Under the pieces are notes generated by a model, which had not been told where the DNA came from, did no database searches, and saw only the letters and a program-made list of their open reading frames with translations. The position numbers and the translations under genes were made by a program. From JAAFIP01 sp043772355 (GTDB lineage Bacteria; Pseudomonadota; Gammaproteobacteria; Burkholderiales; Burkholderiaceae_C): a stretch of 6,621 nt of DNA. Of the stretch, positions 1 to 6,295 are shown piece by piece. Every line of letters begins with the position of its first letter. Position 1 is the stretch's first letter. The DNA lies in NCBI GenBank assembly GCA_043772355.1, contig JAYVGI010000400.1, positions 1-6,621 on the forward strand. The letters are read 5' to 3'.

Positions 1-720
1 GCCGACATCAAAGGCCAACTCCTCCAACGTGAAAAAATGGCTGCTATTGGAACTCTTTCGGCGGGCTTGTTGCACGAGCTGAACAACCCGGTGAACTACA
101 GCATGATGGCTATCAATTTGGCGTTGACGCTGCCCACAGCTAAGAACGATGAATTGCTTAAAGAGAGTCTGGTAGATGCGCGCGACGGGATGGTGCGCAT
201 CCAGAACATCGTCTCCGACCTCAAGACTTTTGCCTACCAGAAGGCTGGGGACAATAACCAGCGCGTTTTTCTACTGGAAAACGCGGTACGCTCGGCGCTG
301 CGGCTGGCGGGCCATGAGCTCAAGGGTATTGCCGTGGTCGTCGATATGCTGCAAGACACGCATGTGCGAGGAGACGAGCCCGCCATGATTGGGGTGCTGA
401 TCAATCTGCTGAGTAACGCTGCGCATGCGGTGCATGCAGCCAAACGAGAGCAGCCACAGATCACGGTGCGCGGCACCATGCACGAAGAGGGTGGCATCGA
501 GCGTCTCTTCATCTCGGTACGTGACAATGGTCAGGGCATTGACCCCGCCAACATGGGTCGCGTGTTCGAGCCGTTTTTTACTACCCGCGATGTGGGGGCT
601 GGCCTGGGGCTGGGCTTGAGCATGAGCTACTCCATAGTGCAGCGCCACGGCGGCACGTTGGCGGTGACCAGCGAACTGGGTGCCTGGACTGAATTTACCT
701 TTGATTTGCCCAGACCGTAG
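1..720 (+). CDS. Sensor histidine kinase, C-terminal catalytic part (5' end outside window)
   Basis: The frame is open from base 1, so the gene begins upstream; 239 codons are visible. The ATG at 37 is not the true start, because it lies inside the H-box helix and the preceding 12 codons (ADIKGQLLQREK) continue that helix. Counting from that Met, the phospho-acceptor is His13 (LLHELNNP, codon 73-75). The HATPase_c domain follows: N-box NLLSNA (123-128), G1 box DNGQG (163-167), F-box FEPFFTT (177-183) and G2 box GLGLGLS (189-195). All catalytic motifs are intact, so it should autophosphorylate on His using ATP and pass the phosphate to a receiver. The sensor input domain and any membrane segments lie outside the window. 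A receiver-kinase hybrid gene follows 50 bp downstream on the same strand, suggesting a shared operon. The family is certain; the signal sensed is unknown. Confidence 0.95.
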   Translation, partial: ADIKGQLLQREKMAAIGTLSAGLLHELNNPVNYSMMAINLALTLPTAKNDELLKESLVDARDGMVRIQNIVSDLKTFAYQKAGDNNQRVFLLENAVRSALRLAGHELKGIAVVVDMLQDTHVRGDEPAMIGVLINLLSNAAHAVHAAKREQPQITVRGTMHEEGGIERLFISVRDNGQGIDPANMGRVFEPFFTTRDVGAGLGLGLSMSYSIVQRHGGTLAVTSELGAWTEFTFDLPRP

Positions 721-731
721 TTGACCATCAC

Positions 732-761
732 AGAGCGTGAAAAAAGAGAGCGTGAAAAACG
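732..761 (+). repeat. 15-bp tandem duplication in the leader of the hybrid kinase gene
   Basis: Two adjacent copies (732-746 and 747-761) of AGAGCGTGAAAAA plus two bases differ at only one of 15 positions. They fill most of the 50-bp gap between the first two kinase genes. The second copy runs into the likely ribosome binding site GAGG (761-764), which lies 6 nt before the ATG at 771. The duplication may be recent slippage; any effect on translation is inference. Confidence 0.8.
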
Positions 762-770
762 AGGCCAAGA

Positions 771-2048
771 ATGAATGCAACCCTAAACCCTATAGAAACC
801 AATATCGAGCATGAGCCGTTGCCTGTAGTGGCCAGTGGTCATGCCATCCTGATGGTGGACGATGAGCCGCACGCCTGCAAATGGTTTGCCCGCTTGTATG
901 GGGACGAGTTTACCGTGCTGACGGCCAGCAGTGTGGATGAGGCATTGGCCTTGCTAGCGACGCGCGGGCACGAGGTGGCCGTGTTGTTGACCGACTACAG
1001 CATGCCAGGACGCAACGGGCTAGCGCTGCTGAGTGAGGTGCGCCAATCGTATGGGCATGTGGGCCGCGTGCTGGTGTCGGCCTATGCCGATAAAGATGTG
1101 GCGATAGCGGCTGTGAATCAGGGGCAAGTCGAAAAAATTCTGGAAAAACCACTGGACGAAGCTACGACGCGCTTGGCCTTGCGTGAAGCATTGGCCGCCA
1201 GTGCCCGGCGTGCCCATGACCGGGCTTTGATGGAGCGCCGAGCGACTGCTTTGCGCGAAACGTTGGGCTTTTTGGCGCATGAAGTTGCCACCCCGCTGGC
1301 TACGGTGAGTGTATATCTGTCGGCGATGCGGGAGCGCCATCAGGAGACGTTGAACGATGATCCGCAGGTGGCGCCCCATCACTATGCTGCGAACGAGACC
1401 GAGGTTTTTCCAAGTGTGGCTTATATTTCGCAGCGCCAGTCGGGTGAGGTGCTGCGCATGCTGGAATCCGCACAGCGCCGCGCTGACTATGCCCAGTCGT
1501 TGGTGGCCACCTTTGTGCAAACGGCGCGCGATGCGTACCGTGGCGACGCATCGCCCAGCCTGCAGGCCAGCGAGCTGGTGGGGGCGGTGCGGGATGAGTA
1601 TCCGTTTGATGAGAAAGAATCGCGGTGGATGGCGTACGATTTGGCAGCTGATTTTGGCCTGCCGGGGCGACGTGATTTGATTTATCTAGTGCTTTGTACA
1701 TTGGTTAAAAATGCCCTGACGGCGATGGTATCGGCTTTGCCCGCACAGCCCCGGTTGACGTTGGCGTTGGGGCGTGAGGCATCCGCACCGGGCTTGCCTG
1801 AGCAACCGGTGATACGTGTGATGGACAACGGCCCCGGCATACCGCCCGAGGTGCTGCAACGCCTGACGCACGAGCCGATAACCACCCGCGCTATGTTTGG
1901 CGGCAACGGCATGGGGGTGATGTTTTGCCATCGCGTCATGCTATCACTGGGTGGTTCGGTGCAGGTGCGCTCTGAACTGGGCCAAGGCACCACCGTGACG
2001 CTGTATTTTCCCTTTGCCAAAAAAGATCCTGTGAAAGTGTCGCCATGA
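771..2048 (+). CDS. Hybrid protein: N-terminal receiver plus histidine kinase
   Basis: The 425-aa protein has no evident signal peptide or membrane segment, so it is probably cytoplasmic. Residues about 24-142 form a receiver domain with acidic pair D30/D31, phospho-acceptor D75 (LLTDYSMPG), S103 and K126 (EKP). A kinase follows: H-box with H170 (FLAHEVATP), N-box around N314 (LVKNALTAM), G1 box DNGPG (352-356) and G2 box GGNGMGV (377-383). The F-box is degenerate (HEPITTR instead of FEPFFTT). About 35 residues between the two predicted dimerisation helices (roughly 190-222, HHYAANETEVFPS) look like an insertion. The start is supported by GAGG at 761-764. The receiver-first order suggests the kinase is controlled by phosphotransfer, perhaps from the upstream kinase. 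The stop overlaps the next start (ATGA), which implies translational coupling. No DNA-binding output domain is present. Confidence 0.95.
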   Translation: MNATLNPIETNIEHEPLPVVASGHAILMVDDEPHACKWFARLYGDEFTVLTASSVDEALALLATRGHEVAVLLTDYSMPGRNGLALLSEVRQSYGHVGRVLVSAYADKDVAIAAVNQGQVEKILEKPLDEATTRLALREALAASARRAHDRALMERRATALRETLGFLAHEVATPLATVSVYLSAMRERHQETLNDDPQVAPHHYAANETEVFPSVAYISQRQSGEVLRMLESAQRRADYAQSLVATFVQTARDAYRGDASPSLQASELVGAVRDEYPFDEKESRWMAYDLAADFGLPGRRDLIYLVLCTLVKNALTAMVSALPAQPRLTLALGREASAPGLPEQPVIRVMDNGPGIPPEVLQRLTHEPITTRAMFGGNGMGVMFCHRVMLSLGGSVQVRSELGQGTTVTLYFPFAKKDPVKVSP

Positions 2049-3055
2049 AGCCCAGCAAAATTTTGTATGTCGATGACGAGGCCATGGCCTTGAAGTATTT
2101 TGAACGGCTGGTCAGCCCCATCGCACCCGTGCTCACCGCCGGGTCAGTGCAAGAAGGCCGGGCGGTGCTACGCGAGCACGCAGCCGACATTGCGGTGCTG
2201 GTGTGCGACCAGCGCATGCCGGGCGAGTATGGCAATGAACTGCTGCGCCATGCCCGCCAGAATTACCCCAACATGGTGCGCATGCTGACCACCGCTTATT
2301 CTGAACTGGATGAGGCGATAGAGGCCATTAACACGGGTGAAATTTACCGTTACATCACCAAGCCTTGGGAGCTGGAGAGTTTGCGCGCTGACTTGAAAAA
2401 CGCCATGGAACTGGCCGATTTACGTAACGAGCGCGATGAATTGATGCGCGACAAACTGCTGGCGCAGCAAAGTCAGCTGTTGGGCAACCGCTTGGCCGCA
2501 CTGTTGATGGTCAGTGCCGCCGTCGTGCACGGAGAAAGTGACAGAGAAAGTGACAGAGAAAGTGCGAGTGAGGGTGAAAATGCTGTCCAGCAAGCCTTGT
2601 TTCAGTTTGCTAAAGTCGCAATAGCCTGCAACAGCGCCCAGCCGCTGCTGGACTGGCACCACTGGGAGTATGCCGACCTGTTGCAAGCCGAGGCCGAGCG
2701 GGGTGCCGGCATTGCGGCGCATGTGCGGCAATGGTTGGCTGAGTTTGGCCCTCGGGGGGGCGACGCCTACGCTTTGTCGGCGCTGGCGCAGGCCACGGGG
2801 GGCGAACTGCAAGGGGATAAACTTGTTTTCCATGACACAACACCGTTCACAGCCTTGCTGACGGCACCAGCAGGCGAGACGGCTACCGCCGCACAAAGCG
2901 CCTGGCTGGCCTGGTTGCTCTGGCAGGGCGGTCAGGCGCAGGTGGAGGCTGGGTCGGGTGCGTGGGTGGTTAAGCGGGCGGCTGCGTCCACCCAAAATTT
3001 GCCAAAAGACTGGCTGGCCGATGCAATAGAGAGGCAAACCGCCCGATCGTATTGA
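2045..3055 (+). CDS. Response regulator with receiver domain and atypical, kinase-like C-terminal half
   Basis: The 336-aa protein starts inside the previous gene's stop codon (ATGA overlap) with no strong Shine-Dalgarno, so translation is probably coupled. Residues 1-125 are a complete receiver: D10/D11, phospho-acceptor D55 (VCDQRMPG), T83 and K106 within YRYITKPW, a form common in regulators resembling the HD-GYP group. A helical linker (about 110-145, charged) leads to NRLAALLMVSAAVVHGE (148-164). This aligns by eye with the H-box helix of the first kinase, placing H162 at the phospho-acceptor position. An (ESDR)n repeat follows directly. Near the end, WLLWQGGQAQVEAGSG (290-305) resembles the strand after the G2 box of kinases, but no N, G1 or G2 box is visible. 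It has neither a DNA-binding nor an HD-GYP domain. The receiver is certain; reading the C-terminus as a decayed kinase is inference. Confidence 0.92.
   Translation: MKPSKILYVDDEAMALKYFERLVSPIAPVLTAGSVQEGRAVLREHAADIAVLVCDQRMPGEYGNELLRHARQNYPNMVRMLTTAYSELDEAIEAINTGEIYRYITKPWELESLRADLKNAMELADLRNERDELMRDKLLAQQSQLLGNRLAALLMVSAAVVHGESDRESDRESASEGENAVQQALFQFAKVAIACNSAQPLLDWHHWEYADLLQAEAERGAGIAAHVRQWLAEFGPRGGDAYALSALAQATGGELQGDKLVFHDTTPFTALLTAPAGETATAAQSAWLAWLLWQGGQAQVEAGSGAWVVKRAAASTQNLPKDWLADAIERQTARSY
2532..2564 (+). repeat. In-frame 12-bp tandem repeat encoding (ESDR)n
   Basis: The unit GAGAAAGTGACA occurs at 2532-2543 and 2544-2555, with nine further matching bases at 2556-2564 (2.75 copies, no mismatches). 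In the reading frame it gives ESDRESDRES. Because the unit is a multiple of three, copy-number change would alter protein length without a frameshift. It lies immediately after candidate His162 of the receiver protein. Confidence 0.9.
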
Positions 3056-3136
3056 ATCTGCAGAAACAACAACCCGCAGCGCCAATCCATGGGCTTACCC
3101 AACAACAGTAGCGCCTGATGCGAACAAAATACAAGC

Positions 3137-3805
3137 ATGATTAGTACCCAAGACCTGCGCTACCGTTACCCCACGGGCATACCGCTGGCATTTGCCGGCA
3201 TGCGCGTGCCGCAAGGGGCGGCTCTGGTGCTGCGCGGCAATTCGGGCAGTGGCAAATCAACCTTGCTGGCTTTGGCTGCGGGTTTGCTGGTTGCTAGTCA
3301 AGGCCGTATCGAAGTAGCAGGCCAAGACCCAGCCAAACTCAGCGCCACGCAGCGCGACGCATGGCGTGGCCGCACAGTGGGATTTTTGCCGCAGCGCCTG
3401 CATTTGAGCGACGCGCTCAGCGTGTTTGACAACCTGGCATTGGCCTACTTTGCCATTGGGCAGCCGACAGATAAAGCGCGAATTCTGCGCAGCCTGGATG
3501 CGCTGGGTGTGGCGGATTTGGCAGAGCGCAAGCCGCATGCGCTCTCGGGTGGGCAGGCGCAGCGGGTGGCGTTGGCGCGCTCAGTGCTGATGCAGCCGCG
3601 GGTGATTTTGGCGGACGAGCCGACGGCCAGTTTGGACGATGATGCGGCACACAGCGCCATCACGCTGCTGGCGCAGGCTGCGCAGCGCTGTCAGGCTACG
3701 CTGGTGGTGGCTACGCACGATGCGCGTATCGAGCCGGTGCTGGCGCAGCACTTTAAGGATAAAAACGGCCTGCAGACCATTAAAATATCGCGGGAGCAGC
3801 TATGA
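3137..3805 (+). CDS. ABC transporter ATP-binding protein (LolD/MacB-type)
   Basis: This 222-aa protein has the usual length for a stand-alone LolD-like ATPase. It has Walker A GNSGSGKS (34-41), Q-loop Q86 (FLPQR), signature LSGGQ (136-140), Walker B VILADE (156-161), D-loop SLDD (165-168) and H-loop H194 (ATHD). All catalytic elements are intact, so it should hydrolyse ATP at the inner face of the cytoplasmic membrane to power the permease encoded next. The ATG at 3137 begins with the normal family opening (MISTQDLRYRYP), although no clear Shine-Dalgarno precedes it. The 81-bp gap before it shows no convincing promoter or terminator, so read-through from the signalling genes is possible. Its stop overlaps the permease start by 4 bp. 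The exported proteins downstream suggest an envelope function; the transported substrate is not evident from the sequence. Confidence 0.97.
   Translation: MISTQDLRYRYPTGIPLAFAGMRVPQGAALVLRGNSGSGKSTLLALAAGLLVASQGRIEVAGQDPAKLSATQRDAWRGRTVGFLPQRLHLSDALSVFDNLALAYFAIGQPTDKARILRSLDALGVADLAERKPHALSGGQAQRVALARSVLMQPRVILADEPTASLDDDAAHSAITLLAQAAQRCQATLVVATHDARIEPVLAQHFKDKNGLQTIKISREQL
3790..3804 (+). repeat. 15-nt repeat GCGGGAGCAGCTATG, copy 1 (ribosome binding site and start of permease gene)
   Basis: GGGAG (3792-3796) lies 5 nt before the permease ATG (3802-3804), so this copy is a good ribosome binding site plus start codon. It also encodes the last codons (REQL) of the ATPase. Identical 15-mers occur at 5075-5089 (+) and 6296-6310 (-). 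Confidence 0.85.
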
Positions 3806-5013
3806 AATCCATAGTATTGGCTTGGCAGTATGTGCGCGCCCGTCCGCTCGCTGCGGCGCTCAATGTGCTGCTGCTGGCGCTGGGTTTGGCATCGATTAAC
3901 TTTTTGCTGCTGGTGCAGCACCAGGTGCAAGCCTCGTTTGAGCGTGATTTGCAAGGCATCGACGTGGTGGTGGGTGCCAAGGGCAGCCCGCTGCAAATGA
4001 TTTTGGCGGGCGTGTTCCATATTGACGTGCCGTCGGGCAATATTCCGTTGGCAGACGCGCAAGAACTGGCTAAAAACCCGCAAGTAAAAACGCTGATTCC
4101 CATCAGTGTGGGCGACAGTTTTGCGGGCTACCGCATTGTCGGCACGACGGTGGATTACCTCAAACTCTACGATGCCAGAATAGGCACCGGCCAAACGTGG
4201 GCCGCGCCAATGCAAGCGGTGGCAGGCCACGATGCCGCGCAGGCCATGGCCAAGCAAGGTTTGCAGCCCGGCAAAACTTTTGCGGGCAACCATGGCCTGG
4301 GCGCTAAAGGCCATGCGCACGACACACAGCCGTACACAATGGTAGGCGTGCTACAAAAATGTGACTGCGTGCTAGACCGCCTGCTGCTCACCATGACCGA
4401 GTCCGTCTGGCAGGTGCATGAAAAAACCACGGCTTTGGACGAGTCTGACCGCAAAGCGCTGGAGGAAGCGCGTGAGATCACCATGGCGCTCATCCAATAC
4501 AACAGCCCCATGGCCGCAGTGAGCTTTCCGCGCTTTGTCAACACCACCACCGAGATGCAGGCCGCTGCGCCCGCCATTGAAATGACGCGCTTATTCCGCA
4601 TGCTGGGCGTGGGCGCTGAGGTGCTGCGCGGCTTTGCACTGGTGCTCTTGCTGATAGCCGCCATCAGCCTGTTAATCGCCTTATGGAACGCCCTGCGCGA
4701 GCGCCAGGCCGACTGGGCCATGCTGCGCCTGCTGGGCGCGCCTCCCGCCCGCGTGGCCAGCGTGCTGGTGTGGCAGGCGCTGATATTGACTTTGGCAGGC
4801 GGAGCATTAGGCTTGGCAATGGGCCATGGTTTAACCGGTTTGGTAGGATCTTTATTGGCCGCAGACCGCTCGATTCCCATCACGGGTTGGATATGGTTAC
4901 CTGAGCAACTGTGGGTAATGGCTGGCGCGGTACTATTAGCCTTATTGGCCGCCCTGCTGCCGGTACTGGCGGCCTACCGTTTGGATGTATTGAAAATTTT
5001 GCAGTCGAGATAA
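3802..5013 (+). CDS. ABC transporter permease, MacB/FtsX family
   Basis: The 403-aa membrane protein has the four-helix MacB/FtsX layout: TM1 about 17-39, a large periplasmic domain about 40-270, then TM2 about 273-297, TM3 about 318-350 and TM4 about 371-392. The cytoplasmic coupling stretch WAMLRLLGAPP (305-315) is typical of the family and should contact the ATPase. The periplasmic domain contains VVVGAKGSPLQ (55-65) and FHIDVPSGNI (72-81), which I recognise as characteristic of a COG0577 subgroup. It also has a small His-containing stretch (H164, H171, H173) and a CDC pair (C187, C189). Such permeases usually move lipids, lipoproteins or peptides, or act mechanically on the envelope, rather than form a classic import channel. 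The start overlaps the ATPase stop and has a good ribosome binding site. It is encoded in one unit with two exported proteins. The family is certain; the substrate is unknown. Confidence 0.96.
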   Translation: MKSIVLAWQYVRARPLAAALNVLLLALGLASINFLLLVQHQVQASFERDLQGIDVVVGAKGSPLQMILAGVFHIDVPSGNIPLADAQELAKNPQVKTLIPISVGDSFAGYRIVGTTVDYLKLYDARIGTGQTWAAPMQAVAGHDAAQAMAKQGLQPGKTFAGNHGLGAKGHAHDTQPYTMVGVLQKCDCVLDRLLLTMTESVWQVHEKTTALDESDRKALEEAREITMALIQYNSPMAAVSFPRFVNTTTEMQAAAPAIEMTRLFRMLGVGAEVLRGFALVLLLIAAISLLIALWNALRERQADWAMLRLLGAPPARVASVLVWQALILTLAGGALGLAMGHGLTGLVGSLLAADRSIPITGWIWLPEQLWVMAGAVLLALLAALLPVLAAYRLDVLKILQSR

Positions 5014-5017
5014 GCAT

Positions 5018-5284
5018 ATGATTAAATTAACCTCCGTTTTCAACTTAAAACAGCTGTTAGCCAGCTTGCTTATTGCGGGAGCAGCTATGCATAGCGTAGC
5101 GCAGCATTCTGTAGATGAGACTAAAAAAGATGTTCAGCGCCACCGCGCCATGGCCGCAGCGCACGAGGCGGCGGCCAAATGCCTGGAGTCTGGAAAGAAA
5201 CAAGAGCTGTGCCAAAAGGAACTACAAGCCGCCTGCAAAGGTCTAGGGATTGGTAAAGACTGTGGAATGAAACATGAACACTAA
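5018..5284 (+). CDS. Small exported four-cysteine protein of unknown function
   Basis: The 88-aa protein is not one I recognise. An N-terminal segment with K2, K11 and a hydrophobic core (LLASLLIAGAA, 13-23) ends in SVA (26-28), a plausible signal peptidase I site, leaving about 60 mature residues. The mature part is charged and helical, with cysteines at 55, 65, 73 and 82 and histidines at 30, 42, 49, 86 and 88; it ends in MKHEH. Four cysteines could form two disulfides in the periplasm or, with the histidines, bind a metal. The ATG is 4 nt after the permease stop with a weak GAGA upstream, and the 3' end overlaps the DUF3299 gene by 11 bp, so it belongs to the operon. An in-frame Met24 preceded by GGGAG is a possible alternative start, but using it would remove the signal peptide. 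Codon use and operon position argue that it is real; its role is inferred only from context. Confidence 0.82.
   Translation: MIKLTSVFNLKQLLASLLIAGAAMHSVAQHSVDETKKDVQRHRAMAAAHEAAAKCLESGKKQELCQKELQAACKGLGIGKDCGMKHEH
5075..5089 (+). repeat. 15-nt repeat GCGGGAGCAGCTATG, copy 2 (inside signal-peptide codons)
   Basis: It is identical to the sequence at 3790-3804 and here encodes AGAAM of the small exported protein. The ATG (5087-5089) is in frame as Met24, with GGGAG 5 nt before it. Confidence 0.85.
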
Positions 5285-5900
5285 ATTAATCACCGCCCTC
5301 CTGATGGGGCTTGCATCACTCGCTACCACCCCGGCCAATGCCCAATTGAGCTCACCCATGCCGGGTGCCAAGCCGGTAGCCAAGGCCGCTTTAGCCGCCT
5401 CGCCTGCGGCCGCTAGCGCCACAGCCACGGCACCTGCCAATGCGCCCACTACCGCGCCCACGACGGGCGCGCTCGGTGCGCCAGCCGGGCAGGGCGCTGG
5501 CGTGCACAGCCCCGACAGTCCCTTCGCCCCGCTGCAAGAGCGTGCCGACGTGGTGCCTTGGGCCGTGCTCACGTCCATCAAAACCAAAACTGAGAAAAAC
5601 AAAATCACCCCGGTCTACACCATGGACCAGATGGCGCTGAACCAAAAGTCCCAGCGCATACAAGGCTTCATGATGCCGCTGGAGCCGGGCGAGAAGCAGC
5701 GTCACTTTTTGCTCACCTCCGTGCCCATGAGCTGCGGCTTCTGTGTGCCCGGAGGCCCCGAGAGCATGGTAGAAGTGCGCACCAAAACGCCCATCAAATA
5801 CACGCTCGACCCGGTGGTGGTAGAAGGTAAATTTGCCGTGCTCAGCGATGACCCCTACGGTTTGTACTACCGCATCACCGACGCTGCCGCCGTAAAGTAG
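5274..5900 (+). CDS. Exported DUF3299 family protein
   Basis: The 208-aa protein has a signal peptide (TM-like core LITALLMGLASLA, cleavage after ANA, residue 23). A low-complexity linker rich in Ala, Pro and Thr (about 32-72) follows, and then a folded domain (about 90-205). That domain has the pattern I associate with DUF3299/COG3495: IQGFMMPLEPGE (129-140), FLLTSVPMSCGFCVPGGP (145-162) and a closing VEGKFAV...GLYYRITDA segment. C154 and C157 form a CGFC motif that could bind metal or act as a disulfide pair. The start overlaps the small Cys protein by 11 bp and has GGAA (5264-5267) 6 nt upstream. Proteins of this family are, as I recall, encoded beside MacB-like ABC transporters, including a zinc-uptake cluster (Zrg) in Vibrio; the precise biochemical role is not established. 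Family assignment is fairly sure, function is inferred. Confidence 0.92.
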   Translation: MNTKLITALLMGLASLATTPANAQLSSPMPGAKPVAKAALAASPAAASATATAPANAPTTAPTTGALGAPAGQGAGVHSPDSPFAPLQERADVVPWAVLTSIKTKTEKNKITPVYTMDQMALNQKSQRIQGFMMPLEPGEKQRHFLLTSVPMSCGFCVPGGPESMVEVRTKTPIKYTLDPVVVEGKFAVLSDDPYGLYYRITDAAAVK

Positions 5901-5909
5901 CGGACATCC

Positions 5910-5933
5910 ACTGCGCCAGCGCAGTTACTGCGC
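5910..5933. other. Overlapping palindromes between convergent reading frames
   Basis: ACTGCGC occurs at 5910-5916 and 5927-5933, and its reverse complement GCGCAGT at 5919-5925. Two alternative hairpins can therefore form just after the DUF3299 stop. The element overlaps the stop codon of the - strand MarR-like remnant (5925-5927). No T-tract follows on either strand, so it is not a classic intrinsic terminator, but its placement between convergent frames would suit transcript-end processing. Confidence 0.5.
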
Positions 5934-6140
5934 TTCCAGCTCTTCAATAAAGTTTTCCAGCAAGCGCTTGAGCTGGGTGGTTTTGCGCGGGCCCAGGGCT
6001 TCTTCGATGCCGTGGTGGTGGGCGTCCACGCTTTTCCTCAGGCGCGCCATGGTCTCCAAGCCCAGGTCGCTGATGTCTGGCTGTTGTGGCACGACCACGT
6101 TGCGGTGATGGTTTGCGCCGCAATAGCCTTGCCACTCTAT
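5925..6140 (-). pseudogene. Truncated C-terminal remnant of a MarR-family regulator
   Basis: On the - strand a 71-codon open stretch runs from an in-frame stop (6141-6143) to TAA (5925-5927) without a credible start codon. Its translation contains RNVVV, then DLGLETMARLRKSVDAHHHG, EEALGPRKTTQLKRLLENF and EELEAQ. This matches the pattern of the wing strand and C-terminal dimerisation helices of MarR regulators (an 'LG' turn, a long amphipathic helix, 'lg...qLkrLL'). MarR proteins are usually about 150 aa with the winged helix before this part; that half is missing, and the sequence upstream (6144 onward) has no matching frame. It is therefore read as the decayed 3' end of a gene cut near 6140. 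The resemblance was judged by eye, and a chance match or an unrelated short gene cannot be excluded. Confidence 0.55.
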
Positions 6141-6253
6141 TTATCGTAGCATTCTATATAGGCAGGCTTGGGGGTGACACAGGATAATCCTATGAAACTC
6201 TATTTGCGGGCCGCACAACTGCGTGCCAAGCCCTGCCATCCACGCGGATCGCG

Positions 6254-6271
6254 GCCTGCCAGGCTTTTTTT
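6254..6271 (+). terminator. Weak intrinsic-terminator-like hairpin
   Basis: GCCT (6254-6257) and AGGC (6261-6264) can pair around GCC, followed directly by seven T (6265-6271). The stem is only 4 bp, so termination would be weak. No gene on the + strand immediately upstream clearly needs it. Confidence 0.35.
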
Positions 6272-6295
6272 AACACCGCAAGGCACTCCTTATTC

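Noticed and set aside
37..720. ATG at 37 as the start of the first gene
   Set aside because: It sits within the kinase H-box helix, and the frame stays open to base 1 with kinase-like residues before it.
2420..3085. Long open frame (221 codons) on the minus strand opposite the receiver protein
   Set aside because: Its translation has no recognisable motif, and it lies antisense to a well-supported gene; it is a shadow of GC-rich codon use.
3056..3136. Promoter or Zur-like operator between the signalling genes and the ABC operon
   Set aside because: I found no properly spaced -35/-10 pair and no convincing inverted repeat in this 81-bp gap.
3691..4320. Long open frame (209 codons) on the minus strand across the ATPase-permease junction
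   Set aside because: It covers two clear genes on the other strand and has no motif of its own.
5944..6135. 63-codon frame on the minus strand starting with MARLLRRK
   Set aside because: It is Arg/Pro-rich and motif-free; a neighbouring frame over the same bases gives the MarR-like translation instead.
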